From NCBI GenBank assembly GCA_036245805.1, contig BTRK01000006.1, forward strand, positions 22,786,365 to 22,850,364: a stretch of 64,000 bases of DNA. The letters run 5' to 3'. A program made the position numbers and the translations under genes. Below are positions 45,362-56,940 of the stretch, in pieces (within the stretch, counting starts at the first letter, position 1; each line of letters begins with the position of its first letter). The stretch comes from Pristionchus mayeri. Taxonomy: Eukaryota > Nematoda > Chromadorea > Rhabditida > Neodiplogasteridae. The notes under the pieces are model-generated. The model searched no databases. It saw nothing but the letters and a program-made list of their open reading frames with translations, and was not told the DNA's origin.

Positions 45362-47804
45362 CGCATTTCGAGGGCTGAATGATCTTTTTTTTAGTCCGAG
45401 AACTAGAGACAAGTAGCGAAGCGAAGTAGAGCGGATGAATCGATTTTGCGAGATTGGGGAGAGATTGGGTGTAAATAAAAGAGAGCCGTGAGAATAAATT
45501 TACAGACAGTTTCATCGTTGGGGAATGAACTCAATTCTGAAATCCGCGAAAGAAATTTTAGTACATTTATTCCATTGGCTATGAATCACCCGCATTGCGA
45601 TCCTCCCGAACAATAGAATCTTCCGCCCATTGTGGGCACCATTAAAAACATCTTGAATGTGGATGTGAGGAATGCAAACCAAACCAGGAACCACCCATCT
45701 CATGTGGAAAGGAGTACAAAACTAGAGAGGAGTAAGCGGATCGGAGAGAATGGAGCTTATCATTTAATGAACTACAGTGAAGGAAAGAGATAGCCGCTCT
45801 GTGTACCGACCAAATGATCCTATAAAATTGTGATACGAGTCTCCTAAATCTCCATAATCTCTAGATAAAAGGTATCCAGATAGAGCAAGCAAGTAATGAA
45901 GTTAACCCACGCGAGTTTTTACAGAGAGGAAAGAGGAAAACTGTGTACATCAAACAAGTGATATGCGGTTGGGCGAAATTCGATGAGGCGGCGGCACGTG
46001 ATTTCCCAATAACAGTCGCTGTTTGCACTGATCCGAGCTGATTCGAAATGATTACGAGAGTGCAACTGATACGAGGAATGGAGCCAATTTGCCAATTTAA
46101 AGAGCCAATTTTCTGATAGCAAAAGTAACGCACGTTATGCAAATGCAACTGGATGAATCAATCTGTGGGTATTTCCCTCACCTTCAAAGGTCGACAACCC
46201 GTTTCCCTCTCACCACGTTTCCAAAGTGGCCGGCATAGCTTGTGAGAGGGGGGCAAAGGGTGAGGAGAGAGAGAGAGGGGAGAACAGTGAGAATCACACA
46301 ATGTATGTGTCCTCGATCATCTCGTGCAATGCGATTTCGTACCCTTCCCTCCACTCTCTCGATAATCACTGATCTCTCAGTCCACTCTCTATCTCTCTCT
46401 GCCTTCCCGGAATGCCAAATGACGATGGTTGTTCCACCGACCACAGATCGAACTATGATCTATTAAGCACTATCGGGTATGAAAAATGTGACATTTGTAG
46501 GTGAAATAGAGAGACTGGATTGCCACCTTTGGACTTGGACCTTCCAACCATGCTCTTCTCCTTAGCTAAACAGAAAAAATAAGATATTAGAACTTTGTTT
46601 TCTTTTTAGTAGAAAAATAGAGGAAATAGAGAGATTCTCGGCATCGATAGGGATAATCGGAGCGAGTAGGAGAGTTGGGATGGCTTACGACTGCGAATTT
46701 GTCGATTATCTATTGAATAGGAAGGGAAAAGAGATGAGGAGAGTTCAACAAATGGTTAACATCATAATTAATCACGGTAGAGTATAGTTTGAGGAATGTA
46801 ATGAGAGCTACAGTGGTGAATTTACTGAAACTTGCAGAATCGAAATTCATGGGGTCTATGTCGGAATCGAAATAACATAATCGAAGGTACTCAACGAGTC
46901 AAAGGGATCTACTGAAGTTAGTATTGGGTATTTATTATCCGTAATTCATTTGCCCTCTGAAGGGCCCCATAAAAAGACTATCCTCCACCATCAGCCATAA
47001 ATATAATCCAACGAAGAAACGGAGAAAATCGATGGAAGTGATGTTTCCCTTTATAAAACTTTAAAATTTCTCAAATAGTGAGGCATGGGCACAATAAAAT
47101 TCCAACTATTGCTAATATTAGATTAGAAATGTATGTCCTACACCACGCCCCGGAACAATAAATTACGCGTCACAACTCATAATTTCAAACCAATTTCCTA
47201 AGTTATTATTTCGTTTTTCATATTGTTAATGTTAAAACAAGGCGTATGCACACTAACTTAATTCAAATAGCAAAAGAATTAAGCAAACTTTATTATTTTA
47301 CGCGTTTGATGCGCGGTTGAATTACTAGGCTCCGCCCATATTTCTGCGCGCCGTGTCTAATTCGTCAATTCTAAAATTTCGGAACGTTTTAATATTGCTA
47401 TAGGCCATTTCACTATGCGATTTATCCAGTGAAGACACAAATTACACACATTTTACAAATTACCTTTATCAATAGCCCGGAAATTATCCAATTTTTGGCC
47501 ATCCGTGGACTTGTTACGTTCTCTGGTGGATGGTCTCTTTAGAAACAGTTCATTGAAAATTAGATTTCATTTAGTCACGTTTCCGTCTTTGATGCCTCGT
47601 AAGCGATAATCCTCCCATACTCTTTTCTACGCGTATGACTTCGCCCGATAGACGCTCTTAGTCACCCTTTTTTATCGGAGGGCGCTGTTTCACTTTACGT
47701 TTGATTTTCTTTAACTCTATTCAAATTTATAATTTAATTTCCCTCAATCGTTGCGATTTAATTCTAGCCTCCCTTGTAGAAACAGTGATTCAAGCGCGAA
47801 TTCG
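45362..47804. other. Intergenic stretch between divergent genes
   Basis: About 2.4 kb between the transporter start and the paralogue starting at 47805. It has a GA-rich patch (46250-46290) and a minus-strand frame at 46184-46444 with coding-like composition, as well as a short minus-strand MVGRSKSKGG frame near 46550. None could be built into a gene. A region of CG-containing AT-rich DNA at 47.3-47.7 kb holds no clear signal. Confidence 0.4.
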
Positions 47805-49259
47805 ATGGCAAATGAAGGGAGTGTACTCACTCTAACTAATAAAAGTTCCTGGCCGAACAACTCCTTGGATACTCTCATCTTCCAAGTTGACGATGGTAGG
47901 TTAGCTTCCGATTATTCTTCTCTAGTATTGAAAGGAGTAGGATATTCGCAAACACTCCTGGTTTGCCTTCATTGTTATTGGGTGACATCAATCTGGGAGT
48001 GAGTCATCCCAAGAGAGAATTTGGGAAAGGATCAGCAGGAAGGAAAAAATTCATTCCAGGAACAATCTTCTACTACTGCACGAAAAATGGACGCTTGCAT
48101 GTGAAATGGCAGTAAGTCAAAATATGCGAAGCTTATCATTAATTGCAATCCTTTAGTTTCTTTCGTTTATAGGGAAAGGACAATCCACGCGCATCTACCT
48201 GTGGGATTCGGATTAAAATTAATTTCATCCTTCTATCCACACGAAAATTCGCTTTATTTCGAGGGAAATAGAAAGGTTGGATTTATCCATTTTGCAGTAT
48301 TTTTACACAGTAGTTCAAAACAAACATGGGAATTCAGATCTACAGGGCGTTTTTCGTGCCTCCCGATGCCATTTCCATTTCTTATGTTCGAGATTTGCTT
48401 GAGGTACAATCTCACAAAGGAAATTAATAATAAAAAGTATAGTCAGAAAAACCACAAAGGAATGGTTTATGCAGGAGGGAAAAGTACGTCCATCGAATAT
48501 GCGATGATCCTGCGAGAGGTGAGATCTACAGTGAACATTAATGGGTGATATTATGATTGACGAACAGCAGTTTAGGTGGAATTCTGGTGGATGTCTCAGA
48601 ACAAGAATCACTTCAATTAAGACTGGAAGGACTGCACAGGTACGCACTCATTTTCTACTCTCACAAATAATATTTTTCCAGAAGGAAAACGCTGTATAAC
48701 CAATTCACTTACGAAACATTCTATCCATCAGCACGAAAGATGGGCGAGAACGCCATTTCAATCATGGTAAGCGAAATACTATTTCGGTTGATTTATTACC
48801 ATAATTGTAATGTAAAACAAAAGATGGTTCAGTGCAGCGGAACTCTGTACTCCCATCGAGATTCCTCTCCGTTCATCTACATCTCCTGCGGCAGAAATCT
48901 ATTCACTCTTGACACGAGAACGCTCACTTTTCTGCCATATCTATCGTTCGGGTTAGATGATTTCTCATGTTTAGTATCGTTGGGACCTTTCTTGTTATGT
49001 AATCACAATAATTATTGTTAACAACTTATCAATTTCATATTATTTGTACTTCCTTAAAAATAGGCCTACCTTGACAAATATGGAAGTTGGTTCACTGGTT
49101 CTTTTCACTTTTTGCAGCGCCGATGCTCTCATCCATTCCATCGTCGGTGTCTACAATGGAGTGATTACACTAACGGGGAAGATGAAAGGAGTGAAGGAAA
49201 TTATGACTGCTGAATTACCCGATGGATATGCTAGTACGAATTTCAATCACAGATATTAG
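47805..49259 (+). CDS. Paralogue of the N-terminal region of the 26-34 kb gene
   Basis: Exons in order: MANEGSVLTLTNKSSWPN (start 47805), GTIFYYCTKNGRLHVKWQ, ERTIHAHLPVGFGLKL, IYRAFFVPPDAISISYV, GGKSTSIEYAMILRE, LGGILVDVSEQESLQLRL, RKTLYNQFTYETFYPSAR, SSPFIYISCGRNLFTLDT, and ALIHSIVGVYNGVITLTG ending at TAG 49257-49259. Exon by exon these align with the minus-strand gene at 26385-34475 (for example IYKAIFSPSIGISVSYL and HSIAGVHDGVITV), with the same intron places. The cellular role is unknown. Coiled-coil exons follow on the same strand at 51703-52731 and could be the rest of this gene, as in the paralogue; the join was not found. Confidence 0.68.
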
Positions 49260-50207
49260 TTACTTCCCTAGATCAAAGAAATTTCCAAACTGGAAGTTCC
49301 GTTAAAAAAGGGTTCCCACGAGTATCGCGGACAACAAACTGACACCATGGGGTTATAGAGGGCGCTTTTCCGATCAGAAATCACTTGGTTTCATGTTAAA
49401 TAAATGTCTACAAGTTGCGAAATTAATTTCTAAAATTCATTGAAAATGCAGGCAAATTTGAAAATACTGTAGTCATTCAAGCCATTGATTGAGAAAAATG
49501 CCGCTGGATTGGGAAAAGACGGAATTTCGAGATGCACGCTGCATTACACCACGTTCCTTAGAATCGATTTTCTTCGTTATTATTGAGTTTAATGTATTTT
49601 TAATGTGAAAATATGATTGTGCGATCGAGTTTAAAGGAGTGCTCCGGGGAATTCATACATGAAAACTCTCGCAACGAAAATTTAGCGCTCTCAAGTGAAT
49701 ACGGTAGTGGCTTGGCAATTAGCCAACAAATCGCAAACTGAAGCCTTTATTCGAGCCTCAGTTTCTTCCCCCTTCTAATGTTTGTTTTTGCTTTATTTTC
49801 ATTCTGCGTTTATTGAATTGTGATAATTTGATGCGTACTCTATCGATTTTTATAGCGTTAACTTACTTGGAGCACCAAAATCGTTCGATTTTCAACGTAG
49901 CAACGTAACGCGTTTTTCTGACCATTCTAAACGCGATTTTGATTGTTAACCGCGTTAAATAGCTGTTTTATTATAAAAAATCGTTTCTTAGCATTTTTTT
50001 ATTAACAAGCAGCTTTTCGACGCTGTAGTTGACTCACTCGCCCTGCGCTGGAACCCCCTTTGTTAGCTGATCATGTTATTTTACCACTCTCTTGGTTATC
50101 ATGTATTGTCGTTCCTGTTTATTCGGTATCTAATTATCGTGTTTCGATTATTTATATTGGTTTATATCCAAAGCATCGCGAGGAGTTCAACATACGAGTG
50201 CGTGACC
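49260..50207. other. Stretch without an assigned gene
   Basis: AT-rich, about 950 bp downstream of the paralogue. It carries a second copy of the 20-base string found near 9138. Nothing else is supported. Confidence 0.45.
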
Positions 50208-50801
50208 ATGGAGAAGCGAAGAAGCGCAGGAAGGAATCGAATTGTCGGATTGCTAAAAGTGAGTCGCCACTATCACGTTTTCCTCTCCCAATACCACGCA
50301 AGAGGCGTATCCAGTTGGTTCTTATGATAACTCAGAATATGTACGGTAATATTACAGTAAATATTCCGCCTTTCGCGGGTGCTCCCGTGCCAGCAGAGTA
50401 GGTTTCGCAATCGGTTGTGGCTAAGCTTACTCTGGTTCCTTCCAACCATTAGGTGGGCAATTCCTCATCCACTAGTCGGGATACTGGGATACAGTGGTTG
50501 GGGAGTTGCCCACCTACTGGTTGGAAGATACTAGAGTGTTTACGAGCGCTCTCTGTTTCATGACCGATTGCATAATCCGAATAAACGCCATCACGCTACG
50601 CTTTAAATATAAGTATATGATAGTGGAGGCGTCATGCTTTCGATACTTGCATGCCTTCGGTAAAATTGTTTAACTCCCCGCACAATTATCTACTTTCAGG
50701 GCGTTCAAGGCCGTGGGATTCGTCCAAGTTCAGAAGAACTTCGATCCTTGGAGATCGAATCTCATGAAGGAATGGGACGTCGAAGAACACGGAAGAGCTA
50801 A
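50208..50801 (+). CDS. Possible small basic protein, two exons
   Basis: ATG at 50208 opens MEKRRSAGRNRIVGLLK, ending at a good GTGAGT donor (50259). The acceptor TACTTTCAG at 50699 leads in phase 0 to GVQGRGIRPSSEELRSLEI and a basic end RRRTRKS, stop 50799-50801. The product has 50 residues and is Arg-rich. In another frame the second exon is also open (AFKAVGFVQVQKNFDPW). It could be an upstream exon pair of the coiled-coil gene at 51703, but the stop speaks against that. Confidence 0.3.
50434..50524. repeat. Hairpin, ~25-bp stem
   Basis: TTCCAACCATTAGGTGGGCA near 50438 and TTGCCCACCTACTGGTTGGA near 50498 are inverted copies with two mismatches, separated by about 35 bp. It lies in the intron of the small predicted gene. 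Confidence 0.7.
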
Positions 50802-51205
50802 TGGAAACATGACTGCAACCACACGCACACTGGATCGACCATATTGTTTTGTTGTTTTTGTTCCACCACCTTGTTGTTTGTGATTATTTGTTGAATCCTC
50901 AAGTTGTTCTTTTATTGATGTTTTGAGTCAGTGATAAACAAAAAAACATTGAATTCACTTTGAACTCGAAGGGAAGCCGACAATTTTTCGTTCAGTAATC
51001 TAGAGCGAGTAAGGAATGATGCTCTTCTAATAGTGCCACTAATTCCAATCTTTTACGTACTTCTTATTCTTCTACTAAGAAGGTGCTAAATAATATTCCT
51101 TTAGTAAAAGTGTTAGTTGTTTTTTTCCAGAGTTAACCCGTATTTGTTAGTGACCGTTGGATTTTTGGGGGGAGATAGAGAACCGCAAACAGCCGACGCC
51201 CATCT

Positions 51206-51276
51206 GACCATGTGTCCTAGTGGATAAGGGATTTGTCTTGCGATCCGTCGGTCGTGGGTTCGACCCCCACCCAAAG
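51206..51276 (+). other. tRNA-Arg-like relic
   Basis: TCCTAGTGGATAAGGGA (A-box-like) and GGTCGTGGGTTCGACCCCCAC (B-box and a fully paired T-arm) are present, with CTTGCGA in the anticodon-loop place (anticodon GCG or TGC by alignment). The acceptor and anticodon stems do not pair, so it is probably a pseudogene or a SINE head. Confidence 0.5.
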
Positions 51277-51702
51277 CTTCTATTTATTGCTAATGTATCC
51301 TCACTTTTCGAACACCTCTTCTTCCCCAGTACAGTATCCCAAATTTAAAATCTTTCGAATTTGCGCGCATTGCCTGCGCTGATTGCAAAGCTTTGAGAGG
51401 CCATAGCAACTCTTAGAGGCGACTGTAGCATTCCGTACAAAGTGATCTGTGATCGGATGAGTGTCCTCTACAACACCCTTTTGCCAGTTCGGGTTGCTGG
51501 ACATTCCCAGGAGCACTCCTTTAATTTAATTTACATAAAGATATAGTCGAATTAGGCAGAATTTAGGGAAAACCACCGTACAGTACTCAGCATGCAGTAC
51601 AGTCGTTGTGAGAGTCCATGATTCTGTTTCATTCTAACCTTTTTTAAGAAAGCTTTTCCATACTAGTTCATCAACTATCGATAATTTCCTGCGATGGTTT
51701 AG

Positions 51703-52731
51703 TTCGAATGGGCTGCTCCATATTACGGGGAATTGGCAACAACTCTGCAGAAGGAAAATCGAGAACTGAAAACCGTTGTTGAGAAGAAAACGTCGGAGAT
51801 GCAAGCGATGGAATCAACAGTAAAAGAAGTAGATAAAGTACAGAAATCTTGAGATGAATGTATTAATGTTTTTAGTTCCGTCGCGGTACTAAAAAGTTGA
51901 AAGAGCAAGTGGACGAGATGAATGAAATGCTGAACCAGGTATTAAAAAATATAAGTGAACATTATTCAAACAGTATTAATTTCAGGGTAGCCTTCACAAC
52001 TTTTGACCCGAGCTGCAATTAATCTGCAAAATGCGTTGAACACTATTACGCAGCCACTAATATTTATTTCAGTAGAATTTCATTTAGTAGAATTATCAGT
52101 GTATACTGCACCAACATAACACAATGAAGACAACTATACATACTTTCCGGCGAATGATATTTGCAACGTGTAGTTCTGTGTTTCCCTTGTTCTTATCACC
52201 ACTAGAAGAAGCGAGGCCGAAACCTTTCCATCGATTGATAAGCGGAACAATAGGCGTTTCATGCATTTTCTCCCCTCAGACATCCACACTTTCCTTGCAA
52301 AGTACGATATTTCCCGTTTGTTTGTAATTCTGTGTTTGTAATGCTTTGCAGAAATGGCGAATAGAGTCAAGAAAGTTGAGAAACAGAAAGAATCGATCGC
52401 TGTCTCGGAACTAAGCGATTTGCAGAATGAATTCGGGGCAATCCTTGTGGATCAAGCAAAGCGAATCGAAAAAATGCAGTCAACAATTAACAAAGTGAGG
52501 CCATTGTGATATGAGGCTCACGCTGACTATGATTTTTCATTGTCGTTCTGAATTGCAGTTCCGCGATGAACACGAGAAAATGAAGCAATGCAAGGCGAAA
52601 ATTGACGCGCTTACTGCCCAGGTTACATACATTCTCATCAGATGGGAACGGAGATTGGGGAGATAACATTGTGGAGTTATGAATATTGAAACACTCAGAT
52701 GGCTCCTCCGGTTAATTCGATATCGCAGTAA
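51703..52731 (+). CDS. Coiled-coil protein exons (5' part not resolved)
   Basis: A phase-consistent chain of six exons: FEWAAPYYGELATTLQKEN (51703-51828), FRRGTKKLKEQVDEMNEML, a tiny exon TSTLSLQ (about 52280-52301), MANRVKKVEKQKESIAVSEL, FRDEHEKMKQCKAKIDAL, and MAPPVNSISQ with TAA at 52729-52731. Glu/Lys-rich heptads indicate a coiled coil. Two exons beginning with Phe-Arg (FRRGTKK and FRDEHEK) look like duplicates. No start codon was found for the first exon, so it needs an upstream part, possibly the gene at 47805-49259, in line with the coiled coil of the 26-34 kb paralogue. Confidence 0.58.
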
Positions 52732-54350
52732 CGAAGCGTCCAAAAACGACCATCGCAAGCTACAGAAAAGGAATCGAATGTGGAATGGTGAGTGACACAC
52801 GGTGAAAACCCAGTCTCATGTGTACTTTTGATGCAGGGATGACGTCTGACCATGAGAGAATCTGATCTCTTCAGTCGTTGCGAACATCAACATTGTTTAC
52901 AAATTTTTGTGTCATTATCCATTTATGTATTTATAAAAATATTTAACAATGGCGTTCGACAATATGGCCGTTGCCAGGCAACAATGCGCGTTTTCCGGAT
53001 CACACAGGGTGATGAAGTAATGGCAAACCATTTTCTCTGTTTAAATTTGTATTTTTTTAATTTCAAGAAGGTTTCTCAGCAACCACGCTCCTGGTTAAAA
53101 TATGCTTCAAAAATAGAGTGAACTTTCTTCAAGTCGCGTGCTTTCTCGCTCGTTGTCTGACCTTCATGTCCACTTGGCATTCAACCAACTAGTCGTCACT
53201 TGCTTGTATGAAAAATCGGTTTTGGAAGTTCCAGTGAGGTTTCGGTGAGCCACAAAACTGTCTTGTGACAATAATACAAGACTGTCTCTTGTTTCTTGTC
53301 TCTTGTCAAAGACTCTTGTCTGATTTAAGAGTAAATTTTGCTGATTCTTCTTCTTTATCTGGTAAGTGATCTCGACATTTAGTGATTTCCTGATGATCAT
53401 GGAGTGTAAGGTTGTCCTATGTCCCTCTCAGTCTTTGCTCCTCGAGAAACTCCTTTTTATCTCTCCCCCTCCCGTGTTCTCCCTCCATCGTTCATTCTCC
53501 CTTCTCCCGTTCACCCCCACTCTAATTCCTTTCCCTTCCTCCTCTCTCTTCTCCCTCCTCTCTCTTCTCTGCAGGGTTTGGTTCCAAACCCTGCAAACAT
53601 CGCCCATCCCACTCCTCTCATTACTCAAAGTCATTCTTCTCTCTCCTTTAACTCTCACTGCAAGTATCCCCGTTCAGTTTCCATTTCATTTCTCTTTCTA
53701 AACGGTCACTTATAGCGTGTGTATACTTTTGCGCTGAAAAGGACCGTTTCTCCTTGTACCTTTCCCTCTTCTTCTCTTGATTCATCATCTTCCCTTTCCT
53801 CTTCTTCTTTGTCCCAGATGGCACGAAACGAACCGTATCTCATTTTGCTTCGAACGACATATTACTGTACTGATCAGAGCGTTCGAGATTATGGTTGATG
53901 ATATTGTTCATGTAATATCACAGTGATTATACTACCTCAAGATAGAGTGACCCCTAAAAGAGTAGCAACCAAGGGAGATAAACTATATTTGCACGCTCTC
54001 TTTCCCGTGCGTGCAGAGTTGGCTTAGATGCTGATGGCCTTGAATGATGAGAGTGGACAGATAACATAAGAAGAGAATTTTCAAAATTATTGTGTTCATG
54101 ATTCGTGATTCTACGTATTGCTCCGGGTAAGAGTGAAATTAATTGTGCGGTTTACTAGTAATATGTGTAGGGCGCTGTCCTGCACTGTTCTTTATCGCCT
54201 CTCCCACCCTCCCTTCACCTACCGCATCATTGTCTATATTTGTCCCATTATCTCTTGTAATACATGCCAATTTAATTTGTTTTATTAGACTTCGCAGAAG
54301 CCCTAGCTCATTTGGCAAACCACTCTATTGATTACAGAAGGGCGTTGTCT
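52732..54350. other. Stretch without an assigned gene
   Basis: About 1.6 kb with a strongly pyrimidine-rich tract (53440-53570) ending in TCTCTGCAG. The open frames at 53366-53701 and 53419-53715 come from this low-complexity tract and are not convincing. No repeat family member was recognised. Confidence 0.4.
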
Positions 54351-56940
54351 ATGGTTTTCGTCCACCTTCTCCTCCTTCTCTCTTCAGTCTATTCGAGTGT
54401 GTGCTTGGGGGCTGAGCCAGATGAACTCGTGCAGAACGAGGACCGACTCGTCGGTCTCTGCCTCGAACATCGAATGCATATCCTACTCAAGAAGGACTAT
54501 GAACTGTAAGTATTAGTGTTTAGAAAAATTCCCATCAGTAGCTTCGAAAGGAGATGAAAAGAGGGTGGGGAGAAAAGAGGTCTCGAAGCATTGTCTCCGC
54601 TCTGAACCATTTGAGGTTCGATGTGAAGGGAAGTGAACCCGAGTGCGAGATTCGCCACAGTGAAGGAATACGATGGAGAAGAGGTGAAAGTGAAGGTGAG
54701 AAGAGTCATCCAAAAGATAAACGAAGCAAGGAAACAGGGACAGTCAAAAAAGAATTGGGTCAGTCATATTTAGAAAAAAAGAAAATGAAAATCTAAGGGA
54801 AAAATTTCGAGGCAACCGTTGGGCTGAAACAGCATATGAGAGATGAAAGGATGGAATTGCAGCACTGGTCCCTTCCCCTCACGGAGAATCCCCTCGGGCC
54901 CTGCGGTCTAACCTTCACTCGTCAATGGAACTCCCAGCTAGGGACTCACTCAATCACTGTTGGTCGAATGGAATCATTCGGAGGTTGAAGATAGTTACTC
55001 AGGTGTACGGTCCCGATAGGAACAGGACGGTCAGTTGCTACAAGGCGGGCATTCTGGATAAACGAGGGTTGGGTCAGGTCATGTTTATTTGTATCACTAT
55101 TCCTTATTGAATACCTTGTAATACTAAAACAGTGATAATATCCGTTTTTCGAACTGATCATTGATTCGGTCGCATTTTCTAAAATTTATATCGTTGAGTT
55201 GCGTTGATTGCTAACCATCACCATTCAGTACTTTCGTTTTGCAAAATCAATCTTTTCATAGTTTGCCTCGACGCTGAAAATTGTGACATTCAGGCACACA
55301 TCCAACTGCATCAGATGACACCGAAGATTCGTCCTCTCGTCCCGAGGGGATCTACTCTAGAGGAGACCATCGAGGAGAAGATTAAAGTACCCAGGAGAGC
55401 CACCATACGAGCTTCATTCGTCAATCACTTCCCGTCCAGTGGGTTTAACCTTCTCCCCCAACTATCCTTCTTGAGCTGCATTGACTCTTCTATATCTTGC
55501 CAGGTAGTATCCCTTCTCCCGTAATAATATCTGATTTAAGATGCGGGAATTTCTCTCCATCCGATGCAGTGCTGGCTGGTGAACGAGAGAAGACAATCGA
55601 GAAGACTCGTTCTCGACTATGGAAGTCCCCTTCTCGACACCAACAACGAGACCATCGTTTCCCTCAGCGCTGTCAGTCTTTATTTTCTATTCGCCTTATC
55701 GGAAATTATAAATTTGATGAAATATTGTCAGCAAACTTTGCGAACATATGAACATGCAGAAACTATAGAGAAATTTCGCGGAATATATGTTTTAAAAAAC
55801 ATGGTAATCATGGATCTCAATAGGAGTCGGCGTCATCGACGACTGGTGATCATCCCTACGTTGCGTTCAATGCAGATGCATCTCTCTTCGGAGACGAGTC
55901 AGTTGGAGGAAATTATATTTATATTAATAGGAAAATTAGATGGCTGAAAATAGATAATTTCTTGCAGAGATGGTGCTCACCCCTTCGATCTTCCTTCCTT
56001 CCGATTGCAATGTTCTGTCTGGCCATGCAAAGGACTTCCCTTGCATCAACAGATCATCGGAGTACCCAGAGTAAAAATCCGCTTGATCTTTGAACTTTAA
56101 TCTTTATTCTATAAAAATAAAAAAAGATGTGGCGGAAAAAGACTGATCTTTGATCTCTTTAGTGTCCGTCAGTCGCGTGGTGCGAGATGGGAAAGAAGAT
56201 CCTCGTGGATTCGATCGACAAATTCGAGGTACTCCAATTCGACAACTTTCCTCAAGACGAACGCTTATTTTCGAAATCTCGATCATTCCTAAGTAGAGAG
56301 AGGAGAGGAAGAGGGAAGACCGCTCTGTTCGACGAGGAATGAGATTTTCTCTTCCGGAAGAATGAGAGGGTGGGAAAGTCTTCAGGAAGACCAGTCTCGT
56401 AAAACTTCCGATGGTGAAAATCAAGTCAAAATTTCATGCAAATGCATTTTGCCGTATTCAAATACCACATTTAAACTAGTTCTTCACAAAATGACTTAAA
56501 GTTCGCTTTAAAAACGCTCAAAAGCAGCATTTTTCCTGGCCCTACTCTTCCGGAAGACTTTGCACTTTCCCCTCCCTCTTCCTCATTCCTCGCTCTCTCC
56601 CTCGAAAGAGCGGCAGAGTCTTCCTCTTCCTCTTCCTCTCCGCACTCTATTCCTAAGTGTGCTTTGAGGTGGATCAACTCTTCTCCCTCTCCATCTCCTC
56701 TTCAATTGTAGCTGAGAAAGACTACAATCCACTCGGATCCTCCTTCGTCTTTCTTCCCCCCGTGTAACCTCTCTCTCATCATCACCTTCGGTGGAAGTGG
56801 AACCCCAGGAAGAGGATCTAATCTACACAGAGGAAGGTGTTCATGAACTTATCACTCTTGATTTCCTCAACAAAGTATTTACCAATGTTGATGACCCATA
56901 CTACTCCCCAATCCCGAAAAAGGCAACTGAATACGATTGA
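54351..56940 (+). CDS. Cys-rich secreted or type I membrane protein, about ten exons
   Basis: Start 54351 (MVFVHLLLLLSSVYSSVCLG) is a signal peptide; exon 1 ends KKDYEL at GTAAGT and joins EVNPSARFATVKEYDGEEV at about 54628. Next: ATVGLKQHMRDERMELQHW, the segment LPLTENPLGPCGLTFTRQW, VYGPDRNRTVSCYKAGILD, a long exon with CLDAENCDIQAHIQLHQM and LVPRGSTLEETIEEKIKVP, CWLVNERRQSRRLVLDYG, ESASSTTGDHPYVAFNAD, RLQCSVWPCKGLPLHQQ, and CPSVAWCEMGKKILVDSI. The end reads EEDLIYTEEGVHELITL to TGA 56938-56940. It has many Cys and N-glycosylation sites (NRT, NET), so it is extracellular. The junctions between 56240 and 56720, where a TM helix could lie, are not resolved. The layout recalls nematode EFF/AFF cell-fusion proteins, but this is a guess from layout and is not a confirmed match. 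Confidence 0.62.

Noticed and set aside
53366..53715. Overlapping plus-strand frames of 98 and 111 codons
   Set aside because: They come from a low-complexity CT tract; the Ser/Leu/Pro content follows from it.
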